Origin: Cyanobacteria bacterium UBA2566
GTDB taxonomy: Bacteria; Cyanobacteriota; Cyanobacteriia; Cyanobacteriales; Desertifilaceae
Length of the DNA: 17,045 nucleotides
Assembly (NCBI GenBank): GCA_002340255.1
Contig: DDLS01000191.1
Span: 1 to 17,045, forward strand
Direction of reading: 5' to 3'
The first letter of the stretch is position 1; every line of letters begins with the position of its first letter. The notes under the pieces are model-generated. The model saw only the letters and a program-made list of their open reading frames with translations, was not told the DNA's origin and searched no databases. The translations under genes and the position numbers were made by a program. Shown here piece after piece: positions 6,636 to 14,829 of the stretch.

Positions 6636-7085
6636 ATGCTCCATCGGAATTCTTCATCTCCCAAGGTTTATCATAATGTGATCGAATTATTAGTCGCTGA
6701 AGAGGTTCAAGAACAACTCAAGAAAGTTCCTCATAATTTGCAGCCCTACATTGAGCCAATTGAGGTGGCAACCTATGCTCTCAATCGTTTACCTGCATTG
6801 TACGCTTCCAGTGAAGAAGGCCAAAAGCGGCAATTAAAATATGCTCGCCAACAGTTACAGGAGCAAATTACCCTTGCTGTGCGCCAAGGTATTATGGCGG
6901 TTCAACGCGATCCGATTAGGAATTCTACCCCCCTTTCTTGGATCGGTGACGATCGCTTGGAAGCAGCTCAACGGGCCTTGGAGGCATTACGATTAGTTTT
7001 AAATCGCCCCGATTTGTCTTGGGAGACGTTAGTTCCTATCGTGCGTAAGGCTTTATATAAGGCGGCTCGGAAACAAAAGCACTAA
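6636..7085 (+). CDS. ComFB family protein (late competence development; cyclic-nucleotide-binding family)
   Basis: A 149-residue protein. The core, residues about 11-75 (VYHNVIELLVAEEVQEQL, PYIEPIEVATYALNRLPALYASSEEGQKRQLKYA), carries the ComFB signature NV-[IM]-E-x-LVAEEV, then an IEV-x-x-YALNRLPALYASSEEG block. The second half (80-149) is helical and rich in Arg/Gln, without a recognised domain. ComFB proteins have been reported as receptors for c-di-GMP and cAMP in cyanobacteria, acting in motility and natural competence; I rely on memory for that. The gene lies 154 bases after menD on the same strand but has its own gap, and an adenylate cyclase gene is 3.7 kb downstream. ATG at 6636 lacks an obvious ribosome-binding site; Met at residue 1 of the ORF is the only reasonable start. 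Confidence 0.88.
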   Translation: MLHRNSSSPKVYHNVIELLVAEEVQEQLKKVPHNLQPYIEPIEVATYALNRLPALYASSEEGQKRQLKYARQQLQEQITLAVRQGIMAVQRDPIRNSTPLSWIGDDRLEAAQRALEALRLVLNRPDLSWETLVPIVRKALYKAARKQKH

Positions 7086-7099
7086 TGGATTAGAAAAAA

Positions 7100-7210
7100 A
7101 TGGGGAAGAGGCGCAAAAGCGAGATTAGGGTATGGGCGATCGCCTCAGCGATCGCTCCGATTATCGCCCTGGGTCAGACTCAGGTTAAGATCGGTTTGGC
7201 TCAAAAGTAG
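7100..7210 (+). CDS. 36-codon signal-peptide-like ORF in frame with the next gene, separated by one TAG
   Basis: ATG 7100 opens a 36-codon frame ending at TAG 7208-7210. The product has a basic n-region (MGKRRKSEIR), a hydrophobic core (VWAIASAIAPIIAL) and a c-region ending GLAQK, that is, a plausible Sec signal peptide. It is in the same frame as the peptidase-SLH gene starting 7 bases after the stop (7217). Two HIP1 sites here encode the AIA tripeptides. Either this is the original N-terminus of a secreted protein cut off by a nonsense mutation, an assembly or reading error, or an independent short leader. No Shine-Dalgarno sequence precedes it. Confidence 0.4.
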   Translation: MGKRRKSEIRVWAIASAIAPIIALGQTQVKIGLAQK

Positions 7211-7216
7211 CAAATC

Positions 7217-8089
7217 ATGACTGAACAACAAACGGTTCCTTACGGCTATTATGCGGCGAAGGAAGCCTACAGTACCTTAGACTGGCGACTGGGCAATGTT
7301 CTGGAAGAGGTTCCCGTGGCTCCTTCGACCTTTTGGGATCGCCAAATTCAATATAATCAGCTCGATCTGCATCCGATGTCCTGCACTCTATTTGCGGCTG
7401 CTGGGGCAATTTCGGATTTAACCGGGTATCGATTTAGTCTGGCTGAGTTTGGGCAACTGATTCAAGAAGCTCGACGCTACGGGTTTTCCGATACTCAGGG
7501 ATGGTATATTAATCAGGCGGTAGACTTGTTGCGTCGATGGTGGAATAACCGTCGAGAAGCCCTTGTTTCTTATCGAGTCGATATGACCGGCGTGCAACTC
7601 GGTTCAGTTCTGGGTAAAGGCTATAGTGTGGTTACCGGTTATCGAGGGAGTGCCCAATATAATGCGGATTTTAATGCCGATGGATTTTTGGATCAAACTT
7701 CATTTAGCGATCGCACCTATGGTCATGCAGTGCGGATGACCCAAGACCGCAAAAATCCCGGTTATGCCAGGGTGATGATCGATAATTATTATGGAGTCCA
7801 ACGGTTTAATAACTATCGTGTCAGAGTTGCCGATATCGGCCCTCTGGTAGAAAACGGTGTGTTTTATTATTCTGGCTATATGTTTGCAACGGAGAAGAAG
7901 CGTATGTTTAGAGATGTATTTCCGGATGGTAGAAGTCGATGGTACTATGACGCTTTGGAATGGGCAGTCAAAGAAAACCTGATTAGTGGTTACCAAGATG
8001 GAACCTTTCGACCCAATCAATTGGTCACCCGAGCAGAAATGGTGGTGATGCTCAAGCGACTCTATGACAAAATTTCCAGAGAGCAATAG
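7217..8089 (+). CDS. C39-like papain-fold peptidase with C-terminal SLH domain
   Basis: 290 residues from ATG 7217. Residues about 35-215 look like a C39-like/papain-fold peptidase: Cys56 in HPMSCTLFAAAGAISDLTG, His170 in TYGHAVRM, and Asp189/Asn190 in VMIDNYYG would form the catalytic set. Between Cys and His, DFNADGFLD (151-159) fits the DxNxDGxxD calcium-binding loop of dockerins and EF-hands. Residues about 231-284 (FRDVFPDGRSRWYYDALEWA, ISGYQDGTFRPNQLVTRAEMV) form one S-layer homology domain that binds peptidoglycan-linked polymer, so the protein should act at the cell envelope. Yet this start has no signal peptide; an in-frame signal-like ORF lies just upstream behind a TAG. The substrate is unknown and the peptidase assignment is by fold and residue spacing only. 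Confidence 0.7.
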   Translation: MTEQQTVPYGYYAAKEAYSTLDWRLGNVLEEVPVAPSTFWDRQIQYNQLDLHPMSCTLFAAAGAISDLTGYRFSLAEFGQLIQEARRYGFSDTQGWYINQAVDLLRRWWNNRREALVSYRVDMTGVQLGSVLGKGYSVVTGYRGSAQYNADFNADGFLDQTSFSDRTYGHAVRMTQDRKNPGYARVMIDNYYGVQRFNNYRVRVADIGPLVENGVFYYSGYMFATEKKRMFRDVFPDGRSRWYYDALEWAVKENLISGYQDGTFRPNQLVTRAEMVVMLKRLYDKISREQ

Positions 8090-8434
8090 ACGCACTGGTC
8101 AAAAGCCAAAAGGCAATGGAAGACAACCCAGTTAATCCATGAACCTGATGCTAGTCATTTCTATACCTAGAACCAAAATTCTTAAAATAAGCTGAAGCTA
8201 GGGTTTGAAGATCGAACCCTTTTTTGATCCAGAAAGAAATAGTATTATTGCCAACGTTTATCGCGAAAAAAACTACGGAAAGACATTAAAAAAAAACGGG
8301 GATCATTGCCAGGATAGGGTTTGCAGTTTTTGAAAAAATCGGTTATGGTGTCAACAATGGAACCCAATTTAGCTAGAGTCTGTAGGACTTAAACCTGTTA
8401 TGGCAGAAGTCTTGACCAATTGTGAGGAGATATA
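8090..8434. other. intergenic gap of 345 bases
   Basis: No protein gene is supported; all frames are short and lack start signals. It contains the terminator at 8201-8225, several A-runs (around 8266-8296) and the upstream region of the SH3 gene. No RNA fold stood out by eye. Confidence 0.5.
8201..8225 (+). terminator. intrinsic terminator
   Basis: GGGTT (8201-8205) pairs with AACCC (8215-8219) across a 9-base loop and is followed by six Ts (8220-8225). It is 112 bases beyond the peptidase-SLH stop and probably ends that transcript. Confidence 0.65.
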
Positions 8435-9313
8435 ATGCATATTTTTTGGAGAGCTATTCAAATAACGGGTATAAGTCTGACTACTGTCCTAGTCATAGTG
8501 GGCTTACTCCAGTGGGAGAAGTGGGCATGGTCTGCCAGCGACACAAAAACCATGGCCCAACATCAACCCCAAGAAGAAGATCGAGCTTCCAGTTATACAA
8601 CTTCCAGTAATATAAGTAGTTCAGTAGAGTCTAAACCAACAGCGAATTGGGTAGCTACCAACACCAATCCCCAAACGGGGTCGCTCCTTCCTCCCCATTT
8701 ACATGAAAACTGGAGTGAGGTAGCGTTAAATCCCTCTAAGGAAACTCAAGTTCGAGACTTGGAATACTGTGTGATTAGCATGGCCCAATTGTCTACAAAC
8801 AAGTCTCCATTATATGTGCTATCTAGTCCAAGAAAAGATGGGGCGATCGTGGGAGAATTAGAAACCGGAAGATGGCTCAGTATTATGAATGCCACTGACC
8901 AATGGTTTGAAATTATTGATCCCACCAAAGGCTGGGTACACCGATCAGATGTTGATAGTAGTTGTAATGAAAAAGTAGAGCGGGTAAACCTAGGGTCACA
9001 TCAATCTTCAATACGGATTAAAGACCGTATGGTTGGAGTAGGAGTCCACCGCTATATCGTCCATCTGCCCCCTGGAAAAACTTTAAATTTGAAAAACTTA
9101 GAAGGGACGATCCCCAGAGTAGTCGATCCTCGTGGGGAACTTTTGACTCAATCCTGGGAGACCTCTGAGGAGGGTTTTCCAGAGTGGATCGTACAGCCGA
9201 TGGAATCGGCAGACTACACGATCGAAGTGGTCTCCCATGATTCTGAGTTAGAGTATTCCTTCTCGGTGGAAATCACTCCCCTTCAGGAATATGCTCAGAT
9301 ACTCAGTCGTTGA
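8435..9313 (+). CDS. membrane-anchored SH3-domain protein
   Basis: A 292-residue protein with a good ribosome-binding site (GAGGAG at 8422-8427) before ATG 8435. Residues 7-26 (IQITGISLTTVLVIVGLLQW) form an N-terminal membrane anchor or uncleaved signal. A Ser/Thr/Gln-rich linker runs to about residue 105. Residues about 108-178 look like a bacterial SH3 domain (VISMAQLSTNKSPLYVLSSPRKDGAIVGELETGRWLSIMNATDQWFEIIDPTKGWVHRSDV), a fold often used to bind peptidoglycan or partner proteins. The C-terminal 100 residues are beta-rich (VHRYIVHLPPGKTLNLKNLEG...) and not recognised. Likely periplasmic. It converges on purB and overlaps its 3' end by 19 bases. Confidence 0.75.
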   Translation: MHIFWRAIQITGISLTTVLVIVGLLQWEKWAWSASDTKTMAQHQPQEEDRASSYTTSSNISSSVESKPTANWVATNTNPQTGSLLPPHLHENWSEVALNPSKETQVRDLEYCVISMAQLSTNKSPLYVLSSPRKDGAIVGELETGRWLSIMNATDQWFEIIDPTKGWVHRSDVDSSCNEKVERVNLGSHQSSIRIKDRMVGVGVHRYIVHLPPGKTLNLKNLEGTIPRVVDPRGELLTQSWETSEEGFPEWIVQPMESADYTIEVVSHDSELEYSFSVEITPLQEYAQILSR

Positions 9314-10590
9314 TAGACTTGATCCAGGTTTCTCAGATGCTGATGGGGGTCGAAGCAAGCGTTAATCTCTTCTGGAGAAAGGGATTGAGTGACCTGGGGA
9401 TGTTGACTAATCAGAGTCCGAAAGTCTCCCTCTGGATTATTCCAGACTTGGTGGGCACTTTCTTGGACAATTTTATAGGCTTCTTCGCGCTGTAGACCTT
9501 TTTCTACGAGGGCTAAGAGGACTCGTTGGGAGAAGATCACCCCGCCATAAACGTTCATGTTACGCTTCATGTTTTCAGGGTAGACTAAGAGACCTTTCAC
9601 CAGGTTGATGATTTCACGCATCATAAAGTGAGTCAAAATACAAGCATCTGGGAGAACAACTCGCTCTACGGAACTGTGGGAAATATCGCGCTCGTGCCAC
9701 AGGGCCACGTTTTCTAAGCTGGCGATCGCATGACCTCGGATAATTCTGGCTAAACCGGTGAGCCGTTCTGAGCGAATGGGGTTGCGTTTATGGGGCATGG
9801 CAGAAGACCCTTTTTGCCCTTTGGCAAAGTATTCTTCTACTTCGAGAACATCGGTGCGCTGGAGGTTGCGAATTTCGACGGCAAACCGTTCAATGGAGGC
9901 GGTAAGCAGGGCTAGGGTTTGCAGATATTCTGCATGGCGATCGCGGGAAATGACTTGAGTTGAGGCACAATCAGGTTGTAATCCCAACTGTTGACACGCT
10001 AACTCTTCTACTTTGGGGTCAATATTGGCATAAGTTCCCACTGCGCCAGAAATTTTACCAACGGCAATTTGGGACTGCAGGCGACAAAGGCGATCGCGGT
10101 GACGCAAAACTTCCGCTAACCATCCCGCTAACTTAAAACCAAATGTCATGGGTTCGGCATGAATTCCATGCGATCTCCCCACCATTACCGTATCTCGATG
10201 TTGGCCGGCTTGATAGCGAATTACTTGCACCAATTCTTCTACCTGATGTTGGATTAAATCCAAACTAGCCACCATTTGCAGGGCCAAAGCCGTATCCAAG
10301 ACATCTGAACTGGTTAATCCCAAATGGATATAGCGCCCAGCATCCCCTACATACTCATTGACATTGGTCAAAAAGGCAATCACATCATGACGGACTTCGG
10401 CTTCTATTTCCAACACTCTGTTGAGATCGAATTTAGCTTTCGCTTTGATCTCTTCTACAGCCTGGGCTGGAATATAACCCAGTTCAGCTTGCGCTTCGCA
10501 GACCGCAATTTCAACTTGTAACCAAGTCTTTAGCTTAAAGTCATCCGTCCAAATTTTGCCCATTTCGGGCAGAGTATAACGCTCAATCAC
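9295..10590 (-). CDS. purB: adenylosuccinate lyase
   Basis: A complete 431-residue PurB of the short Bacillus/Thermotoga type. It acts twice in purine synthesis, splitting SAICAR to AICAR and adenylosuccinate to AMP, each releasing fumarate, as a cytosolic homotetramer. Visible: the start MIERYTLPEMGKIWTDDFKLKTWLQVE; VRHDVIAFLTNV (67-78); HLGLTSSDVLDTALALQM (89-106); the catalytic-acid region GRSHGIHAEPMTFG (138-151); and the fumarase/lyase superfamily signature GSSAMPHKRNP (about 261-271) whose Ser is the catalytic base. Its stop lies inside the last codons of the convergent SH3 gene. The divergent adenylate cyclase gene starts 157 bases from its ATG. Confidence 0.97.
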   Translation of the reverse strand: MIERYTLPEMGKIWTDDFKLKTWLQVEIAVCEAQAELGYIPAQAVEEIKAKAKFDLNRVLEIEAEVRHDVIAFLTNVNEYVGDAGRYIHLGLTSSDVLDTALALQMVASLDLIQHQVEELVQVIRYQAGQHRDTVMVGRSHGIHAEPMTFGFKLAGWLAEVLRHRDRLCRLQSQIAVGKISGAVGTYANIDPKVEELACQQLGLQPDCASTQVISRDRHAEYLQTLALLTASIERFAVEIRNLQRTDVLEVEEYFAKGQKGSSAMPHKRNPIRSERLTGLARIIRGHAIASLENVALWHERDISHSSVERVVLPDACILTHFMMREIINLVKGLLVYPENMKRNMNVYGGVIFSQRVLLALVEKGLQREEAYKIVQESAHQVWNNPEGDFRTLISQHPQVTQSLSPEEINACFDPHQHLRNLDQVYQRLSI

Positions 10591-10747
10591 AGCTTGTGTA
10601 GCAGAAGTACAACCGACCTATTTTACCCTTGAAGGGCCGTTTGTGATGATCCAGTTGAATGGATGTGCTAACTTTAAGGACAAGATTGATCCATCTGTCA
10701 ACCTTGTGGCTTTGTTTCTCTTTCTCTACTTCTCCCCAATCCTCTAA
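10591..10747. promoter_or_regulatory. divergent promoter region of purB and adenylate cyclase
   Basis: 157 bases between two divergent genes. I see no PurR-like operator, riboswitch or convincing -35/-10 pair by eye; the region is pyrimidine-rich on the plus strand just before the cyclase start. Confidence 0.4.
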
Positions 10748-13456
10748 ATGGTTTGGCAAGCAACGTCTCAATATCTCAAACGCCTTCCCTTACGCCTGGT
10801 TTTAGTCGTTCCTTTTGTCGTGCAAATCTGCGCCACAGTCGGATTAGTCGGTTATCTATCCTATCGCACTGGACAGGAAGCGGTACAAGATTTAGCCGAT
10901 CGATTAATGACGGAAATTGGCGATCGCGTCGATAGTCATTTGCGCGTCCATCTTGAGTTACCCCATCTCATCAATCAAACCAATGCCGAAGCGATTCGTT
11001 TAAACATTCTCGATCTCAATTTTCCAAAACTCCTGGAACAGCAATTTTGGCAACAAACTCAAGTCTTTGATTCCGTCACTTTTATCTATTTTGGCAATCC
11101 TAGAGGAGGTCTAATTTTTTCAGGAAAGGGAGACAATGGTCAGTCGATGATCCGCGTAACTGAAAACTTGGTTAGCGGGAATTATTATAAATATTCCGTC
11201 GATAGTAAAGGCGATCGGAAAGAGCTTTTAGAGACCACAACTTATGATGCTAGAGAGCGTCCTTGGTTTAAGGCTGCACAACAGGCTCAAAAACCAGTTT
11301 GGAGTGATATTTATCTGTTTATATCGACCCAAAGTTTAGGGTTAACAGCTAGTCAGCCGGTTTATGATAACCAAGGTGACTTTCAAGGCGTTTTAGGCGT
11401 TGATTTATCCTTATCTACTATTAGTCAATTCCTGCAAGACTTGAACATTGGTCAATCGGGACAAATTTTTATCATGGAGCGCAATGGAGAATTGGTCGCT
11501 TCGTCCAATCCAGAGCAAGTCCTTTTCGTCTCCCAATCTAAAGAACAAATTAGAGCCAAGGAAAGTGAGGATACAATCATAAAAAACACCGCACTTTTTC
11601 TGGAAGAGAAATTTGGAAATTTTTACAACATCGATCGGCCTCAGAAGCTCGAATTCGATCGAGAAAATAATCCCAAATTCCTAGAAGTTTCCCCCCTTAA
11701 AGATGCCTATGGCTTAGATTGGCTGATTGTAGTCGTTGTGCCAGAATCTGATTTTATGGACCAGATTCACGACAATACCAAAAATACAATTATTTTATGC
11801 GCGATCGCTTTACTGGTAGCCGTTATTATTGGTATCTTAACTGCTCGCTGGGTCACCTATCCCATTTTTACCTTAAATCGTTCCGCCCAAGCTCTCGCTG
11901 CTGGTAATTGGGACTCTCCAGAATTACCCGATCGCTCTGATGAATTGGGACAACTCGCTCTTTCTTTTCATACCATGGCTGAAGAGCTAATTAAAACCTT
12001 CTCTATTCTAGACCAAAGTAATAAGGAATTAGAACAGCGTGTTGAAGAAAGAACCGTATCATTAACTACTGCCGAAGCTGAGTTGAGAGGCTTATTTGAA
12101 GCGATGACTGAACTGATTTTAGTCTTTAATCGCCAGGGAGATTATGAAAAAATAATTTCCGGCAGTGATGATTTTTTGATGCATAGTAGGGAAGTTTTAC
12201 TCAATCAAAATATTCGGGAGTTTATGGAGCCAGAATTGGTCAACTGGCACTTAGATAAAATTTCTAAAGTTCTGGAAACGGGAAAAACCCATAGAGTGGA
12301 ATATCAGATGGTCCTTCGAGGAAAGCAACGCTGGTTTGCGGCGAATGTTTCTCCAGTTTCCGATCAATCTGTGATCTGGGTTGTTCGAGATATAACTCCC
12401 CAAAAAGAAGCTCAAGTCGCCTTGGAAAATGCTCTAGCTTTGCAGAAAGCAGTCTTAGAATCCATTGCTGATGGCGTGATAGCTGTCGATCGGTCGAATA
12501 GAATTATTGCTTATAATAATCAATTTATCAAAATGTGGAAAATTCCTCCGGAAGTTTTAGCCTCTCAAAATGTGCAAGAACAACGCAATTTTTTGGCGCA
12601 GCAAGTGGAAGATCCGGTGGCATTCCTAAAACGTCAACAAGAAATGGTTGAGAATCCAAAAGCCGAAGGTACGGGCATTATTCCGTTTAAGGATGGTCGA
12701 ATGTTTGAGCAATTTAGTCGTCCTCAGAAAGTTGGCGATCAAATTATGGGACGGGTGTGGGGATTTCGAGATGTGACGAAGCGCAAGCAAGCAGAAGAAG
12801 CCCTAAGACAGGAAAAAGAGCGGTCAGAAAAGCTACTTCTCAATATCTTGCCAGAGGCGATCGCCGATCAGTTAAAACAAGATCAAAGCTCTTTAGCGGA
12901 AGATTTTGAATCGGTGACGATTTTATTTGCTGACATTGTCGGATTTACACCTTTAGCCGCTCAAGTTCAACCCATTCAATTGGTGGATATGCTCAATCAA
13001 GTCTTTTCCACCTTTGACCAACTGACGGAAACCTATGGACTCGAAAAAATTAAAACCATTGGTGATGCCTATATGGTAGCAGGAGGATTACCCGATCCCA
13101 TGCCTAATCACCTGGATGTCATGGCTAGGATGGCCTTATCCATGCAAACATATATGGGTCAATTTTACACGCCCATGGGGGATAATTTCCAAATCCGCAT
13201 TGGGATGCATACAGGTTCAGTGATTGCAGGGGTGATTGGGAAGAAGAAATTTATCTATGATTTATGGGGAGATACGGTAAATGTAGCTTCCCGTATGGAG
13301 TCGTCTGGAGAACCGGGTAAAATCCAAGTGACTGAAGTGGTTTATGAAGTCTTAAAAGAGCAATATCTTTTAGAGAAACGGGGCAAAATTCGGGTTAAAG
13401 GGAAAGGAGAGATGAATACGTACTGGTTGGTTTCGCGTAAACCGACGTTCAGATAA
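10748..13456 (+). CDS. membrane-bound sensor adenylate cyclase (Cache-HAMP-PAS-PAS-class III cyclase)
   Basis: A 902-residue receptor making cAMP from ATP. Order: transmembrane helix about 16-38; a periplasmic double-Cache sensor about 55-335 (includes RERPWFKAAQQ and SQPVYDNQGDFQGVLGVDLSL, typical of dCache); transmembrane helix about 346-366; HAMP about 367-420 ending in a coiled coil with EQRVEERT; PAS about 445-560; PAS about 565-690 closing WGFRDVTKRKQAEEAL; class III cyclase about 720-895. Catalytic residues are complete: metal-binding Asp729 (LFADIVGF) and Asp773 (TIGDAYM), adenine-selecting Lys769 and Asp838 (YDLWGD), and transition-state Asn845 and Arg849 (NVASRM). Lys plus Asp argue for adenylate rather than guanylate cyclase. 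The ligand is unknown; dCache domains usually bind amino acids or other small molecules. Confidence 0.93.
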   Translation: MVWQATSQYLKRLPLRLVLVVPFVVQICATVGLVGYLSYRTGQEAVQDLADRLMTEIGDRVDSHLRVHLELPHLINQTNAEAIRLNILDLNFPKLLEQQFWQQTQVFDSVTFIYFGNPRGGLIFSGKGDNGQSMIRVTENLVSGNYYKYSVDSKGDRKELLETTTYDARERPWFKAAQQAQKPVWSDIYLFISTQSLGLTASQPVYDNQGDFQGVLGVDLSLSTISQFLQDLNIGQSGQIFIMERNGELVASSNPEQVLFVSQSKEQIRAKESEDTIIKNTALFLEEKFGNFYNIDRPQKLEFDRENNPKFLEVSPLKDAYGLDWLIVVVVPESDFMDQIHDNTKNTIILCAIALLVAVIIGILTARWVTYPIFTLNRSAQALAAGNWDSPELPDRSDELGQLALSFHTMAEELIKTFSILDQSNKELEQRVEERTVSLTTAEAELRGLFEAMTELILVFNRQGDYEKIISGSDDFLMHSREVLLNQNIREFMEPELVNWHLDKISKVLETGKTHRVEYQMVLRGKQRWFAANVSPVSDQSVIWVVRDITPQKEAQVALENALALQKAVLESIADGVIAVDRSNRIIAYNNQFIKMWKIPPEVLASQNVQEQRNFLAQQVEDPVAFLKRQQEMVENPKAEGTGIIPFKDGRMFEQFSRPQKVGDQIMGRVWGFRDVTKRKQAEEALRQEKERSEKLLLNILPEAIADQLKQDQSSLAEDFESVTILFADIVGFTPLAAQVQPIQLVDMLNQVFSTFDQLTETYGLEKIKTIGDAYMVAGGLPDPMPNHLDVMARMALSMQTYMGQFYTPMGDNFQIRIGMHTGSVIAGVIGKKKFIYDLWGDTVNVASRMESSGEPGKIQVTEVVYEVLKEQYLLEKRGKIRVKGKGEMNTYWLVSRKPTFR

Positions 13457-13551
13457 TATCAAGTCTGTTGGAATAGTTGTCATGGCGATCGCAGGGAAGC
13501 ATTGTCTAGCTCTGATAAAAGCTTTGCATCTCTCAAGAGTTTGCAGAATCA

Positions 13552-13568
13552 ATAGCTTGCCAAGCTAT
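13552..13568 (+). terminator. hairpin after the cyclase gene (possible terminator)
   Basis: ATAGCTT (13552-13558), loop GCC, AAGCTAT (13562-13568), a perfect 7-bp stem about 95 bases beyond the cyclase stop. There is no T-run, so terminator function is uncertain. Confidence 0.35.
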
Positions 13569-13618
13569 GACTTCCACCTGAATTACCCCTATATTGATCG
13601 CCTGATGGCTGCCTCAAC

Positions 13619-13655
13619 CCCTCTTTTTACCCCTTGAGGTGTTGACCAAAGAGGG
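13619..13655. terminator. possible bidirectional stem-loop between convergent genes
   Basis: CCCTCTTT (13619-13626) pairs with AAAGAGGG (13648-13655) across a 21-base loop that itself contains a TTGAGG able to pair with the CCTCAA at 13612-13617. It lies between the cyclase gene (plus) and the hypothetical gene (minus), where a shared terminator is expected. T-runs are weak on both strands. Confidence 0.35.
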
Positions 13656-13689
13656 ATATGGGGAAAGTGCTTGGATAATATACATAATC

Positions 13690-14208
13690 TCAGATTAGCT
13701 TGTCGTTATCCTCTCCTGAAATCAGCCCTTTCCCAGAATTGAGATTACTTTCTTCTAAACTCGATATCAGTTGCTTAACAGTGTGTAGCTTCAGCCCTTC
13801 CTTGGATTCACCTTGGCTCAATTGCATTCCTAAAGCAAGAATCAGCCCCTCTCTGCTGCTGAACGGATAGACTCCAGTCATTGCTGTCTCTAGAGAGCAT
13901 AAGACACGCTTGAGTTCTGCTTCTTCTTCTGCTGTTAATTGTTGATAGTCTTCTTGATGCTCTCTAGAAGTTGCTAAACCAGCGACAAAGCTACCTAAAA
14001 CCATGCCTACCCACGCACCTGTAGTACTGCCTTGCAACCAAGCATTTGGCCCTGCCCAAAGTTGACACACTTTGCTAAATACCCAAGAATAGTCTTGGCA
14101 AGCTTGCATTTTAGATTGAAATTGCAAGTTTCCACCCACAGCAAAACCAAAGCCGCTACAGGCTAGGGCCATTAGGGTACACATTAAAATACGCTTGTTT
14201 TGGCTCAA
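13690..14208 (-). CDS. hypothetical membrane protein
   Basis: 172 residues if read from TTG 14208; an ATG at 14184 would give 164. I keep TTG because it adds the basic SQNKR stretch before the first hydrophobic segment, but neither start has a clear ribosome-binding site. Hydrophobic segments are about 6-26 (RILMCTLMALACSGFGFAVGG) and 62-79 (TGAWVGMVLGSFVAGLAT). Four Cys lie in the first 50 residues (10, 17, 37, 48), two of which could be a periplasmic disulfide. The C-terminal half is acidic and helical (QLTAEEEAELKRVLCSLETA). No family recognised. It is the last gene before the HIP1-free island and is more likely chromosomal than part of it, though this is not certain. Confidence 0.6.
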   Translation of the reverse strand: MSQNKRILMCTLMALACSGFGFAVGGNLQFQSKMQACQDYSWVFSKVCQLWAGPNAWLQGSTTGAWVGMVLGSFVAGLATSREHQEDYQQLTAEEEAELKRVLCSLETAMTGVYPFSSREGLILALGMQLSQGESKEGLKLHTVKQLISSLEESNLNSGKGLISGEDNDKLI

Positions 14209-14284
14209 CTGAAGCTATAGCGCTTTGCGCTGGTAATAGGGAATGGTCAGAAGTGAAGGCTGTAAGCTAGGGAGAGGCAATAGG

Positions 14285-14298
14285 CAAAACCGGGTTTT
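14285..14298. repeat. palindromic CAAAACCGGGTTTT, second copy
   Basis: The same 14 bases found in the menD terminator (6490-6503). It sits alone in the 279-base gap between two minus-strand genes and may be a dispersed terminator-like repeat of this genome. Apart from this and a degenerate heptamer at 14226-14237, I see nothing in 14209-14487. Confidence 0.45.
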
Positions 14299-14482
14299 AC
14301 TCGTTGCTGATAAAACAGTTTAGCAAAAATTTTTAGCGGTTTCAATAGTTGCAAACTCCAAGAGAAATTGTATTACTATAGACACCGCCTACTTAAACGA
14401 GAGCAGTATGTTGATGGGGCGACTAGGATGGTTGTTTCCTATAGTGAGAACGATTTGTTCATTGTCGACGCAGCTATTAGGC

Positions 14483-14503
14483 AAAAACTAGGAGACCCTC
14501 CTA
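14483..14503 (-). terminator. intrinsic terminator overlapping a stop codon
   Basis: On the minus strand TAGGAG, loop GGT, CTCCTA forms a 6-bp hairpin (14489-14503) followed after one base by five Ts (14487-14483). The stop codon (14490-14488) is inside the stem, so the last codons of the gene form the terminator. Confidence 0.75.
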
Positions 14504-14763
14504 CTTCTAGAATTACGTCGTAAATGAGCCGTTAAGCTAAAGCCCCCCACAGAGCGGTCTTTTTTTTGTGAGCTTCCCAGAAGAGTCTTGCCGTTCAGGT
14601 TCCACTCTAGTGTTGCATCAATACGCCGAAGAGTTTCTTTCTGTTCTGGCGTTAGCCCGCTAATTGGGGTAACTTTCTGTCCGGTTATAGGGTGACAAAA
14701 AATATATATTTTGGTCGTCACTACAACTTGGGGTGACCTCCATAGTATATACTTTTGCGTCAC
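14488..14763 (-). CDS. small basic protein of the mobile region, unknown function
   Basis: 91 residues from GTG 14763, with GGGAG about ten bases upstream. The middle reads ITGQKVTPISGLTPEQKETLRRIDATLEWNLNGKTLLGSSQ, and the basic tail SVGGFSLTAHLRRNSRSRRVS. No domain recognised. The tail resembles the end of the 31-residue protein at 16756-16851: aromatic, two variable, aliphatic/aromatic, then [HN]LRRNxR with no gaps. It is divergent from the recombinase gene, 289 bases away, and ends in a terminator that includes its stop codon, which supports it being a real gene. Small basic proteins next to recombinases may be excisionases or regulators, but nothing here proves that. Confidence 0.6.
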   Translation of the reverse strand: MTQKYILWRSPQVVVTTKIYIFCHPITGQKVTPISGLTPEQKETLRRIDATLEWNLNGKTLLGSSQKKDRSVGGFSLTAHLRRNSRSRRVS

Positions 14764-14829
14764 ACCTTATGAGTCTCCCTTTATCCATAGATAATTCTTA
14801 TGTGATGGTCATGTGATTGATTTATTAGC

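Noticed and set aside
7700..8095. 131-codon minus-strand ORF opposite the peptidase-SLH gene
   Set aside because: It is antisense to a clear SLH domain and has no recognisable protein features.
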